This document shows positions 1-7,800 of a stretch of DNA of 37,576 bases, piece after piece. The DNA comes from Bacillota bacterium (GTDB taxonomy: Bacteria; Bacillota; Clostridia; DSM-8532). Below the pieces are notes generated by a model. It did no database searches, was not told the DNA's origin, and saw only the letters and a program-made list of their open reading frames with translations. Where the stretch lies: positions 1 to 37,576 of the forward strand of contig JAEXRM010000143.1 of assembly GCA_023440865.1 (NCBI GenBank), written 5' to 3'. The position numbers and the translations under genes were made by a program. The first letter of the stretch is position 1. Each line of letters begins with the position of its first letter.

Positions 1-65
1 TCCGAAATGGAGACGAAACGCGCGTCCTTGCGACCAAACACCGTCACATGAAGATACCGTGCGTC

Positions 66-103
66 AAAAGGGCCGCCGCATCCACAATGCGGCGGCACCC
101 TTT
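66..103 (-). terminator. Intrinsic terminator of the deacetylase gene
   Basis: A perfect 10-bp stem, GCCGCCGCAT (72-81) with ATGCGGCGGC (87-96), closes a 5-nt loop. On the minus strand it is followed by CCCTTTT, so it fits an intrinsic terminator just downstream of the deacetylase stop. It may also serve a plus-strand gene ending near position 50, which cannot be identified from the few bases visible. Confidence 0.7.
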
Positions 104-131
104 GGGTTGTCGGATTGATCTCATGCCCCAT

Positions 132-959
132 TCACAGGCGCAGGGTCTCACCGGCCGCCACACAGACCGATTCGCCATCCGCCGAGATCCAAACGGGCTG
201 GGCCGACGGGTTCCGCACCAGGGACCCGTCCACCGAGAACTGGAGATTGCGGACCGCGGTCACATAGTCGAGCACCTCGATGTTTGTCGCGAACCAGACC
301 CCTTCGCTGGAACCGGCCATCGCGCAGAACGCTTCCATGTGACCCCAGTTGTCCTTGACATCAAACTCGTAGCTGTGACCCCAGACATACATCAGGGCCG
401 GGTTCCCGGCCGCATTCATGCCGAAGAAGCGCGCCGCGTCCTCCATGAGGCTCTGGTCGTGATGGCAGGTGCTGTCCCATTCGAGCGGCCGGGTCGGCAA
501 CACAAAGCGGTGGGTCGCCCCGACGGTGCGGGCATACGCGAAGCCGCAGGCGGCAAGCATCTCTAGCACGTCCGGCGAGTAGCTGCCGAAGGGATAGGCG
601 AATCCGCGGACCGGATAGCCGACCAGCGCCTCCAGGGCCCGCCGGTCTTCGACGAGCTCCGTGCGCATCGCCTCGCGTGACAGGCATTCCAGATGGGGAT
701 GCGTCAGGCCGTGCGCCGCCACCTCGTGCCCCGCGTACAGCGTCTTCACTTCCGACGCCGCGATGCGGTCGATGCGGACGGGACCGATCTGCCAGCCCGC
801 CCCCTCGTGCAGCAGGCCGGCATTAAGGTTGAATGTCGCCTTGAGGCCATGGCGGTTGAACAGGTCGACAAGCCGGCGGTCCTGTCCGACGCCGTCGTCG
901 TAGCTGAATGTGAGCGCCTTGTGGACGCCCCCGGGGAAACGGTCGAGTCGGATCTGCAT
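132..959 (-). CDS. Polysaccharide deacetylase (NodB/CE4 domain)
   Basis: This 275-aa protein is predicted to remove N- or O-acetyl groups from a polysaccharide by metal-dependent hydrolysis. CE4 motifs are visible: TFSYDDG with the Asp pair at residues 21-22, AHGLTHPH with His83 and His87 as likely metal ligands, and AYPFGSYS near residue 121 as motif 3. A YVWGHSYEF segment follows. There is no signal peptide or membrane segment, so it is probably cytoplasmic and acts on oligosaccharides. I chose the ATG at 959 because AGGAGGA (973-967) lies 7 bases upstream; longer in-frame starts lack a ribosome site and read into non-conserved sequence. It diverges from the GH2 gene across a 254-bp region with shared operator-like repeats, suggesting joint control of a glycan-use function. 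The exact substrate cannot be told. Confidence 0.85.
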   Translation of the reverse strand: MQIRLDRFPGGVHKALTFSYDDGVGQDRRLVDLFNRHGLKATFNLNAGLLHEGAGWQIGPVRIDRIAASEVKTLYAGHEVAAHGLTHPHLECLSREAMRTELVEDRRALEALVGYPVRGFAYPFGSYSPDVLEMLAACGFAYARTVGATHRFVLPTRPLEWDSTCHHDQSLMEDAARFFGMNAAGNPALMYVWGHSYEFDVKDNWGHMEAFCAMAGSSEGVWFATNIEVLDYVTAVRNLQFSVDGSLVRNPSAQPVWISADGESVCVAAGETLRL

Positions 960-990
960 GCGTACGTCCTCCTGAGGTCGGAATGGTATG

Positions 991-996
991 ATTCTA
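991..996 (-). promoter_or_regulatory. Possible -10 box of the deacetylase promoter
   Basis: On the minus strand the sequence reads TAGAAT, about 31 bases upstream of the deacetylase start and just downstream of the inverted repeat at 1022-1042. No convincing -35 element lies at the expected distance, so the promoter may depend on an activator, or the call may be wrong. Confidence 0.3.
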
Positions 997-1021
997 CCAC
1001 ATAGACGCCGCTGCACGCAGG

Positions 1022-1042
1022 GTGTTCCGCAGGATGGAACAC
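1022..1042. promoter_or_regulatory. Operator-like inverted repeat GTGTTCC-N7-GGAACAC
   Basis: GTGTTCC (1022-1028) and GGAACAC (1036-1042) form a perfect 7-bp inverted repeat. A third GTGTTCC copy lies at 1088-1094, inside the spacer of the candidate GH2 promoter. The arrangement between two divergent carbohydrate genes suggests a repressor or activator site serving both. The regulator is not identified. Confidence 0.45.
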
Positions 1043-1076
1043 GCAGCTTGTCCGGCGCCGTCCGGGCCGGCTCGCC

Positions 1077-1106
1077 TTTACAACGCCGTGTTCCGGATGG
1101 TATCGT
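1077..1106 (+). promoter_or_regulatory. Candidate sigma-A promoter for the GH2 gene
   Basis: TTTACA (1077-1082) and TATCGT (1101-1106) are separated by 18 bp. The GTGTTCC half-site at 1088-1094 lies between them. Transcription would start near 1113, about 100 bases before the GH2 start codon. Confidence 0.45.
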
Positions 1107-1213
1107 AAACGCGGGTTCAACAGCCCGTCGCAACCGCTGCACGGCATGCGTGTCCGCATCCCGGTAGCAGCGCCATGCACCCGCCAAACCGAAGCCCACC
1201 GGAGGATGACACC

Positions 1214-1651
1214 ATGCGCACCACCCGCCTGTACAACGACCACTGGACCTTCACCAAACGCCCCCTCGACCAGGCGGAAGCGCCCATCCCGCCGGTGGAA
1301 GCCTTTCTGCCGGTTGAACTGCCCCATGACTGGCTCATCTGGAACACGCCCGACCTCTACGAGGACGGCGAGGGCCTGTACCGCAAGCTCCACCGGCACG
1401 AGCCGGATGCCTCATCCCTGGCATCGGCGGAGCGCACCGTGCTGCGCTTTGACGGCATCTACATGGACAGCCGCGTCTTCGTGAACGGCACCCTGGCGAA
1501 GGAATGGAAATACGGCTATTCCACCTTCGAGGCCGACATCACGCCCTTCCTCGCGCCCGGCGAAAACGAGATCCTGGTCCGCGTGCGGCACCAGTCCCCC
1601 AACACGCGCTGGTACGCCGGCGCCGGCATCTACCGCAATGTGTGGCTCTAG
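1214..1651 (+). pseudogene. GH2 beta-galactosidase, N-terminal fragment ending at in-frame TAG
   Basis: These 145 codons encode the N-terminal sugar-binding jelly-roll domain of a family 2 glycoside hydrolase, with the typical ELPHDW and GAGIYRNVWL motifs. The start is the ATG at 1214, 8 bases after GGAGG (1201-1205). Translation ends at TAG (1649-1651) directly after VWL, where GH2 proteins normally continue without a break. The same frame resumes immediately with RTPAAHLVSDGIYAVS, typical GH2 sequence, and runs uninterrupted to 4813. The defect is therefore a single codon, explicable by one substitution from AAG, CAG or TGG, and not a frameshift. It could be a recent nonsense mutation, a sequencing error, or leaky suppression. 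The fragment alone has no catalytic residues. Confidence 0.75.
1649..1651 (+). other. In-frame TAG inside the GH2 gene (codon 146)
   Basis: This is the only stop codon between the GH2 start at 1214 and the TGA at 4811-4813. TAG serves as an ordinary terminator elsewhere here, for example at 29169-29171 and 36477-36479, so a changed genetic code is not supported. Confidence 0.85.
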
Positions 1652-1693
1652 CGGACGCCGGCGGCGCACCTTGTTTCCGACGGCATCTACGCC

Positions 1694-4600
1694 GTGAGCG
1701 CGCCGGCTGCCAAGGCAGAGGAACCAACAGCCTTGGCGCACGCAGCGAGCGCCGGTGCAGCCGCCTGGACCGTCTCCATCGGAACGGAAGTCGCGCTTCC
1801 CCCGAGCCTGAGCCCCGCCGCGTTCTCCATCCGCCACACGCTGATCGCGCCCGACGGCACCATCGCCGCCTGCGCAACCGGCCCGGCGCTGCATGCGCCG
1901 GACGCAGCGGAGCGGGCGCGGCTGCAGGCGGAGAGCGCAACCGCGCAACTCGAGGCGCCCGCAGCCATCGACCACCAGACGGTCTCGGTGTCCGATCCGC
2001 AGCGCTGGGACATCGACGCCCCCGTCCTGTACACGCTCCGGACGGAGCTGCTGGCTTTCGGTGCGCCCATCGACGCCGAGGAACAGCCGATCGGCTTCCG
2101 CACGACCGAATTCCTTCCGGAGGAGGGCTTCCTTCTCAACGGCCGCAAGGTGCGCCTCAACGGCGTCTGCCAGCACCACGACCTGGGCTGTCTCGGCGCC
2201 GCCGTCCACCTGCCCGCCCTGCGCCGCCAGCTCGACATCCTGCGCACGATGGGCGTCAACGCCATCCGCACCTCCCACAACATGCCCGCACCCGAGCTCA
2301 TGGCGCTCTGCGACGAAATGGGCCTGCTGGTGGTATCCGAAGCTTTCGACATGTGGGAGCGCCCTAAAACCGAATATGACTATGCCCGCTTCTTCCCGCA
2401 GTGGATGCCCGCGGACGTCGCCAGCTGGGTGCGCCGCGACCGCAACCGCCCCAGCCTCATCCTGTGGAGCATCGGCAACGAAATCCACGACACGCATGCC
2501 GACGCGCGCGGGCAGGAAGTCACCCGCATGCTCCTGGCCGAGGTGGAGCGGCACGATCCGATGCGGAACGCGCGGGTCACCATCGGCTCGAACTACATGC
2601 CCTGGGAGAATGCCCAGAAGTGCGCCGACATCGTCAAGATGGCCGGCTACAACTATGCGGACCGGCTGTACGAAGCCCATCACGCGGCCCACCCGGACTG
2701 GGTGATCTATGGCAGCGAAACCGCCTCCACCGTGCAGAGCCGCGGCGTGTACCACTTCCCGCTGGCGCAGTCCGTCCTCTCGGACGAGGACGAGCAGTGC
2801 TCCGCCCTGGGCAACAGCACCACGAGCTGGGGCGCGCGCACCTCGGAGGCCTGCATCCTCGCCGACCGCGACACGCCGTTCTCCATGGGCCAGTTCATCT
2901 GGACGGGCTTCGACTACATCGGCGAACCCACCCCCTACCGCACGAAGAATTCCTATTTCGGCCAGATCGACACCGCCGGTTTCCCGAAGGACCAATACTG
3001 GATCTACCGCGCCGCGTGGACCGATCCCCGCAAGGCACCGTTCGTCCATGTGTTCCCGCATTGGGACTTCTCGCCCGGCGAGGTCATCGACGTGCGTGCC
3101 GTGTCCAACTGCCCGCGGGTGGCGCTGTTCTGCAACGATGAACCCATCGGGTCCGTGGACATCGATCGCCTGCATGGCACGCATTTCGGCGGTGCCTGGC
3201 AGGTGCCGTACCGGGAAGGCGTGCTGCGGGCGGTGGCCTATGACGAAGCGGGAACCGAGGTCGCCACCTGCATCCGGTCTTCCTTCGGCGACGCGGCGCG
3301 TCTCGTGCTGTCCGCAGACAGGGAACACCTGATGGCCGACGGACAGGATCTGCTGTTCGTCACCATCGCCGCGGAGGACGCGCGGGGCCGGCCCGTCGAG
3401 AACGCCAACAACCGTGTCGTAGTGCAGGTTTCCGGCGCTGGCCGACTGGTCGGCCTCGACAACGGCGACAGCACCGACTTCGAGCCCTACAAGGGCACCA
3501 GCCGTCGTCTCTTCTCCGGCAGGCTGCTCGCCGTGGTCGCCGCCACGCACGAGGCCGGGGACATCACGGTGAAGGTCTCCTCCCCCGGCCTGCCGGATGC
3601 GGTCCTTGCGCGCCGCGCCTTTCCGGGCAACCCCATCGCGGGTGCGTCCGACACGCTGGCACACAATGATGAAGCTGCGGTGCGCGATGGCCGGTTCAGC
3701 CTCACGGGTGCCGTGCCGCCCGCCTATCCGGAGGACGAGGTGCCCGTGCGCATGATCGAGATCCGCAGCCCGTCGGGATTCGCGTTGACACCCGAGCAGC
3801 CGGCGGTTTCACTGGAGGCGCTGCTGCACCCGGCCAACGCGACCTGGCGCGAGGCATCCTGGCGCGTCACGAACGATGCCGGTGTGGACTCATGGAACGC
3901 GGTCATCGAACCCGAAGGACGCCACGCCGTGCTGCACGCGAAGGGCGACGGCACGGTGCGTGTCCGCTGCACCACGACCAACGGCAGTGCGAAGACGAAG
4001 CTGATCTCGGAACTGGCCTTCACGATTTCCGGCTTCGGCGAGGCGCTGGTCGACCCGTACGCTTTCATTGCGGGTGCCCTGTACGACCGCAGCAACAGTG
4101 AAATGGGCAACGGCAACAACCACGGCGTCGCGACACTGCGCGAAACGGAAAGCCACGTGGGCTTCTCGCGGCTCGACTTCGGCGATTACGGCTCCGACGA
4201 GGTGACGCTGCCGATCTTCGCGATGGATCCCGCCCCCTTCCCGATCGAAATCTGGGAGGGCATGCCCGGCGAACCCGGAAGCGAGAAGCTTCTGACGGAA
4301 ACGTATACCCGCGGGGCCATCTGGGACATCTACCAGGAGCAGGCCTTCCGCCTGCCCCGCAGGCTGCGCGGCGTGACGACGGTCTGCTTCGTCGTGCGTC
4401 GCAAGATCCATCTGGCCGGCTTCCGGTTCACCAGGCCCGACAAGGCACGTGCGACCATCCCCGCCACGGAGGCCGCGCACATCTCCGGCGACACGTTCAC
4501 CCGTACCGAAGACGCGGTTCTTGAGATCGGCAACAATGTCGCGCTCGATTTCGGGGCGTTCGATTTTGGAGAAGCGGGCGCGTCTCATCTGGTCATCTGC

Positions 4601-4813
4601 GGCCGTTCCGATCTGGACATCAACTCGATCCACGTGCAGTTCACGGATGCCGACGGAACGGACAGCACCCGCCAGCTCTGTGAGTTCGAGCGGGCAACGG
4701 CGTATACGGAGCGCCGCTTCGACTTTGCCCCGGTGCATGGCCGGCAGCAGGTCACGTTCATCTTCCTGCCCGGGTGCCGGTTCGACTTCCGGTGGTTCCG
4801 GTTCGAGGCGTGA
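1694..4813 (+). CDS. GH2 beta-galactosidase, catalytic and C-terminal part
   Basis: This reading frame carries the TIM barrel and C-terminal domains of a retaining family 2 glycosidase, most like large beta-galactosidases. Numbered from the upstream start at 1214, the acid/base Glu is residue 423 in WSIGNEIHD and the nucleophile Glu is residue 502 in IYGSETAS. FIWTGFDYIGEPTPY is the conserved substrate-site segment. After the barrel comes a DUF4982-like beta domain (PHWDFSPGEVIDVRAVSNC), an immunoglobulin-like domain, and a ~300-residue beta-rich tail of the kind seen in glycan-binding modules. The whole gene would be 1199 aa. The GTG at 1694 is the first in-frame start codon after the TAG but has no ribosome site, so independent translation is doubtful. 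No signal peptide is present. Without readthrough the enzyme lacks its N-terminal domain and is probably inactive. Confidence 0.75.
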   Translation: MSAPAAKAEEPTALAHAASAGAAAWTVSIGTEVALPPSLSPAAFSIRHTLIAPDGTIAACATGPALHAPDAAERARLQAESATAQLEAPAAIDHQTVSVSDPQRWDIDAPVLYTLRTELLAFGAPIDAEEQPIGFRTTEFLPEEGFLLNGRKVRLNGVCQHHDLGCLGAAVHLPALRRQLDILRTMGVNAIRTSHNMPAPELMALCDEMGLLVVSEAFDMWERPKTEYDYARFFPQWMPADVASWVRRDRNRPSLILWSIGNEIHDTHADARGQEVTRMLLAEVERHDPMRNARVTIGSNYMPWENAQKCADIVKMAGYNYADRLYEAHHAAHPDWVIYGSETASTVQSRGVYHFPLAQSVLSDEDEQCSALGNSTTSWGARTSEACILADRDTPFSMGQFIWTGFDYIGEPTPYRTKNSYFGQIDTAGFPKDQYWIYRAAWTDPRKAPFVHVFPHWDFSPGEVIDVRAVSNCPRVALFCNDEPIGSVDIDRLHGTHFGGAWQVPYREGVLRAVAYDEAGTEVATCIRSSFGDAARLVLSADREHLMADGQDLLFVTIAAEDARGRPVENANNRVVVQVSGAGRLVGLDNGDSTDFEPYKGTSRRLFSGRLLAVVAATHEAGDITVKVSSPGLPDAVLARRAFPGNPIAGASDTLAHNDEAAVRDGRFSLTGAVPPAYPEDEVPVRMIEIRSPSGFALTPEQPAVSLEALLHPANATWREASWRVTNDAGVDSWNAVIEPEGRHAVLHAKGDGTVRVRCTTTNGSAKTKLISELAFTISGFGEALVDPYAFIAGALYDRSNSEMGNGNNHGVATLRETESHVGFSRLDFGDYGSDEVTLPIFAMDPAPFPIEIWEGMPGEPGSEKLLTETYTRGAIWDIYQEQAFRLPRRLRGVTTVCFVVRRKIHLAGFRFTRPDKARATIPATEAAHISGDTFTRTEDAVLEIGNNVALDFGAFDFGEAGASHLVICGRSDLDINSIHVQFTDADGTDSTRQLCEFERATAYTERRFDFAPVHGRQQVTFIFLPGCRFDFRWFRFEA

Positions 4814-4859
4814 AAAAGAAGCATGATTTGGTGCCGTTGACAGGGTGATTCCCATCGCA

Positions 4860-4912
4860 TGCGCTCTTCATGAACTCATCAGTTCATTCCTTGTGAGTTC
4901 ATCAGGAGCGCA
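4860..4912. repeat. 19-bp imperfect inverted repeat after the GH2 gene
   Basis: The arm at 4860-4878 (TGCGCTCTTCATGAACTCA) pairs with 4894-4912 at 17 of 19 positions around a 15-nt loop. No T-run follows on either strand, so it is not a classical intrinsic terminator. It may be a transcript-stabilising hairpin or the remnant of a small mobile repeat. Confidence 0.6.
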
Positions 4913-4939
4913 CTGTCACGCGTCACACCGGACGACCTG

Positions 4940-4968
4940 TTTACGGAGCCGAACCCATGAAATATGAC
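4940..4968 (+). promoter_or_regulatory. Candidate promoter for the GyrI-like gene
   Basis: TTTACG (4940-4945) and TATGAC (4963-4968) are 17 bp apart. Each box matches the sigma-A consensus at four of six positions. The transcript would begin about 105 bases before the start codon at 5081. Confidence 0.3.
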
Positions 4969-5080
4969 AGGCAGCTGTCTTGTTGCAAGCGATACACTCA
5001 ACATGGCAACGCATTGAGCCGGACAAGATGCTTCCGAACCGGGAAGCAGGCGGTTGCACATGAAGGGAGTGCGATTCGAC

Positions 5081-5575
5081 ATGAAATGCACATTGACGTA
5101 TCTCAAGGAACAGAAGTACATGGGCATCAAGACAAGGATCGTTTTCAGCGAGCATGATGCGATTGACTTCCGGCAGCTGCATGCGCAGGTGGTGAACGCC
5201 GGGATCCCGAACCGCGATGACCTGGACAGGTTCATGGCCCTGGATTCCGACTGCCAGGCGGAAAGCTTCTGCTATACCCCCATGGTTCCCGTCACCGCAT
5301 TCGAGGGCGAGGATTTCTTCCGTTTTATACGGCGGGAAGGCGATTACTATTGTTTTGAGGTGAACACTAAGGAGTTGGGCCCGGCATGGTTTCAGGCATG
5401 CAATGCGTACATCGGGGAACACGGCCTGAAGATCGACAGGACGTTTGACATGGAGTACTACCCCGAGGGATATATGGAGAGATTGGACTCGAAGGATCCC
5501 AGCCCGCAGGACCAAACGATTTGCGTGATTTTCAGAAAGCTGCATGAATCAGACAGCGCGATGCTGGAGCACTGA
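5081..5575 (+). CDS. GyrI-like effector-binding-domain protein
   Basis: This 164-aa protein has no DNA-binding domain. Its opening KEQKYMGIKTRIVFSEH and closing TICVIFRKLHESD resemble the stand-alone small-molecule-binding domain of the GyrI/BmrR/AraC-effector superfamily, in which conserved acidic residues bind cationic or hydrophobic ligands. The assignment rests on overall pattern and is not certain. I chose the ATG at 5081, which has AAGGGAG about 11 bases upstream; in-frame ATGs at 5054 and 5060 are possible but worse placed. It lies 75 bp before the dihydrouridine synthase gene on the same strand and may be co-transcribed with it. A role as a drug or metabolite sensor is plausible but not shown. 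Confidence 0.5.
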   Translation: MKCTLTYLKEQKYMGIKTRIVFSEHDAIDFRQLHAQVVNAGIPNRDDLDRFMALDSDCQAESFCYTPMVPVTAFEGEDFFRFIRREGDYYCFEVNTKELGPAWFQACNAYIGEHGLKIDRTFDMEYYPEGYMERLDSKDPSPQDQTICVIFRKLHESDSAMLEH

Positions 5576-5650
5576 CGCCATCCGACGCTGCCGTTGTGCA
5601 AGATATTTGTCGCCATCCGCCTCTGATGCAAGGATGCCAGGAGAACCCAC

Positions 5651-6730
5651 ATGAGCCTTCGCTTCTACTGCGCCCCGCTCGACGGCCTCACCGGCCATGT
5701 GTTCCGCAATGCCCACCACGCCCTGTATGGCGGTGTGGACAAGTACTTCACGCCTTTTTTGAACGCCACCTCGGAGGAAAGCCTTTCGGGGCGGGAACTG
5801 CGCGACGTGCTGCCGGAGAACAACCGGGGCGTGCCCGTCGTGCCACAGCTGATGGCCCGGCGGGCGCCGGCCTTCCTGGAAGCCGCGCAGCGGCTGCAGG
5901 CGCTGGGGTATGAAGAGATCAACCTGAACCTGGGTTGTCCGTCGGCGACCGTCGTGACCAAGGGGCGCGGCGCCGGCTTCCTGGCATTCCCGGATGAACT
6001 GGAAGCCTTTCTGGATGCAATCTTCCGCGACTGTCCCCTGCGGGTTTCCATCAAGACGCGCATCGGCATGGCCCATGCGGACGAGTTCCCTCGCCTGCTG
6101 TCCATCTACGACCGGTACCCGGTGACGGAGCTGATCGTCCACGCCCGCACGCGGAGCGATTTCTACGGTGGGCTGCCGCGCATGGACGCCTTCCGGGTCG
6201 CGCTGGCCACCTGCCGGCATCCCCTCGTCTACAACGGCGACCTGTTCGGGCGGCCGGAGGTGGCGGCATTCGCCGCCGAATTCCCGACGGTGGACACACT
6301 CATGCTGGGGCGCGGGCTGCTGTGCAACCCGGGGCTGATCGAGGCCATCCGGCAGGAGGCGTCGGCGGCTGGAGGTGACATCCGGCAGGACACATCAGCG
6401 GTTGCATGCCCCATCCGGCAGGAGGCATCCGGGGCTGCCCCCGACATCCGGCAGGGCGCACCGCCCGATGCCGCACGCCTGCGCCAGTTCCTCGATCTGC
6501 TGCTGGAGGGATATCGCCAACTGATGGGCAACGACCGGAACGCGCTGTTCCGCATGAAGGAGCTCTGGACGTATCTCATCCACCTGTTTCCCGACCACGA
6601 ACGCCATGCGAAGCATATCCGCAAGGCGGAGACGATGGCGGCATACGTTGCCGCCGTGGACGCGCTGTTCCACGATCGGGCGCCGATGGAGCAGGACGGT
6701 TGGGGGGAGAAGTTCCGGCGCAAGGGGTGA
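5651..6730 (+). CDS. tRNA-dihydrouridine synthase
   Basis: This 359-aa protein belongs to the FMN-dependent Dus family, which reduces specific uridines in tRNA using NAD(P)H. The N-terminal TIM barrel has YCAPLDGLT, the active-site segment NLNLGCPS with the proton-donor Cys96, the KTRIG phosphate/FMN segment and the HARTRSDFYGG motif. The start ATG lies 7 bases after AGGAGA. The notable feature is residues 233-276, between the barrel and the C-terminal helical tRNA-binding domain. There four 11-residue copies beginning IRQ(E/D) are encoded by an exact 33-bp period (6347-6478). This low-complexity insert is not part of the normal Dus fold and probably forms a flexible loop. The frame is kept, so the enzyme may be functional. 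Confidence 0.85.
   Translation: MSLRFYCAPLDGLTGHVFRNAHHALYGGVDKYFTPFLNATSEESLSGRELRDVLPENNRGVPVVPQLMARRAPAFLEAAQRLQALGYEEINLNLGCPSATVVTKGRGAGFLAFPDELEAFLDAIFRDCPLRVSIKTRIGMAHADEFPRLLSIYDRYPVTELIVHARTRSDFYGGLPRMDAFRVALATCRHPLVYNGDLFGRPEVAAFAAEFPTVDTLMLGRGLLCNPGLIEAIRQEASAAGGDIRQDTSAVACPIRQEASGAAPDIRQGAPPDAARLRQFLDLLLEGYRQLMGNDRNALFRMKELWTYLIHLFPDHERHAKHIRKAETMAAYVAAVDALFHDRAPMEQDGWGEKFRRKG
6347..6478 (+). repeat. Four-copy 33-bp in-frame tandem repeat inside the dus gene
   Basis: Copies start at 6347, 6380, 6413 and 6446, exactly 33 bp apart, each opening with ATCCGGCAGG. The rest of each unit has diverged. The encoded copies are IRQEASAAGGD, IRQDTSAVACP, IRQEASGAAPD and IRQGAPPDAAR. A length divisible by three allows copy-number change without a frameshift. 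Confidence 0.9.
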
Positions 6731-6788
6731 GATGTCACCCTGATGGCTTGCATGAAGCCGTTCGTTGACTGATGCGGAGGTGAATGAC

Positions 6789-7538
6789 ATGACAGAATTT
6801 GACAAGGTCGGGCTTGAGATCGTGAAATTCATGCGTGGCAACTATCGTCTTGATGAGGTGCCAGGGAAATACTACGATGCAGACTGCCTGAAATTCCGCC
6901 AAGGGAGTCGAACGATCGTCACAGTCAACCTGTATGTGGATCATTATGAGATCCTGATCATCCTTGGCAAGGCGGAACGCGAAAAGTTTGAAGCCGTGAA
7001 GCAAGAGTTTCCCATCGAAATACAGCATCTTTATGATCAAGAACGAACCCTGCACGATGGCAAATGGCTGTTGATTCGTGTCGCCGATCTGCAAACACTG
7101 GATGCAGTCAAAAGATTGATCCTGATCAAGAAAAAGCCCAACCGCAGGCCGATCCCAAAGGAGAATGCCACATTCGGCAAGTGCGGACATCGTTGCGATT
7201 TGTGCGTGCACCATACGGGGATTGCCGAAGACTTCCGGAACAAGATGATTCCGCATCTGACAGCCGTATATGGCGGAACTGATTGGCGCATGACTTGCAC
7301 GGGATGCGATACACCTGGCTGTCATTGTTGCGGTGATGGCACCGCGTTATGCGCGCCGTTACAATGTTTGCGCGCAAAGAAGGTCGGTTCCTGCCTCGAA
7401 TGTGAACAATACCCTTGCGAAAAATCTACGGTTGGCTATCACCAGCTGGAGCACCGGCATATCACTGCAGATGATGTAACGATGGCGATTCTACCCTATG
7501 TTCCATATCAATATGAGCATGACCGAAACGTAAAGTGA
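6789..7538 (+). CDS. DUF3788-DUF3795 two-domain protein
   Basis: This 249-aa protein appears to join two domains of unknown function. Residues ~15-120 resemble DUF3788, with the segment WLLIRVADLQTLDAVKRLI followed by IKKKPN. Residues ~127-230 resemble the cysteine-rich DUF3795, with CGHRCDLC, CTGCDTPGCHCC and CLECEQYPCE clusters that could bind zinc or an iron-sulfur cluster. Similar fusions occur in anaerobic bacteria, and no biochemical role is established that I can rely on. The ATG at 6789 follows GGAGGTGA. Base composition is clearly more AT-rich than the flanking genes and codon use is less GC-biased, which points to horizontal acquisition. Confidence 0.65.
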   Translation: MTEFDKVGLEIVKFMRGNYRLDEVPGKYYDADCLKFRQGSRTIVTVNLYVDHYEILIILGKAEREKFEAVKQEFPIEIQHLYDQERTLHDGKWLLIRVADLQTLDAVKRLILIKKKPNRRPIPKENATFGKCGHRCDLCVHHTGIAEDFRNKMIPHLTAVYGGTDWRMTCTGCDTPGCHCCGDGTALCAPLQCLRAKKVGSCLECEQYPCEKSTVGYHQLEHRHITADDVTMAILPYVPYQYEHDRNVK

Positions 7539-7597
7539 AACAAACCCCGGATCGTTGTCTTGCACATTGCGCACGATCGCCGGCGAACCGGACGCCC

Positions 7598-7792
7598 TTA
7601 TCCCTTCTCCTCTTCCAGAAACAGGTTCTCCTCCGCCCAGGCATCCATCGCTCGCAGCACCTGCAGGAAGGAGCGCCCCTTGGCCGTGAGGCTGTAGTCC
7701 ACGCGGGGCGGCATCTCGTCATACGCCGTGCGCACCACCATGCCCTTGCCGATGAGCTCCTTGAGCTGCTCGGTCAGCGGTCCCTGCTTCAC
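7598..7792 (-). pseudogene. HxlR-family regulator, C-terminal remnant
   Basis: The 64 codons match only the second half of an HxlR-type winged helix: LTEQLKELIGKGMVVRTAY, then PPRVDYSLTAKGRSF and a final helix. The DNA-contacting N-terminal half is missing, normally about 40-45 residues with a CP.....GGKW-type motif. The sequence upstream of the remnant encodes unrelated residues and then becomes the opposite-strand flavin reductase remnant. A GTG at 7792 could start translation, but the product would lack a complete HTH and is unlikely to work. The intact HxlR gene at 31994 shows what a full-length member looks like here. Confidence 0.7.
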
Positions 7793-7800
7793 ATCGGGCC

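Noticed and set aside
1..65. End of a flanking gene at the left edge
   Set aside because: Plus strand gives a short frame ending in TGA near 50, and minus strand gives an open frame running off the edge. Too little sequence to decide between them.
1649..1651. TAG reassigned to an amino acid in this organism
   Set aside because: Normal genes end in TAG at 29169-29171 and 36477-36479, where translation past the stop would be meaningless or would run into the next gene's leader.
1412..3664. Very long minus-strand open frame opposite the GH2 gene, and similar ones at 7728-9518, 15655-16932, 24885-26234, 26472-28037, 29505-31139 and 32571-34142
   Set aside because: Each lies opposite a gene with clear family motifs, reads as Arg/Ala/Gly/His-rich sequence without motifs, and lacks a ribosome site. 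GC-rich coding DNA commonly gives such antisense frames.
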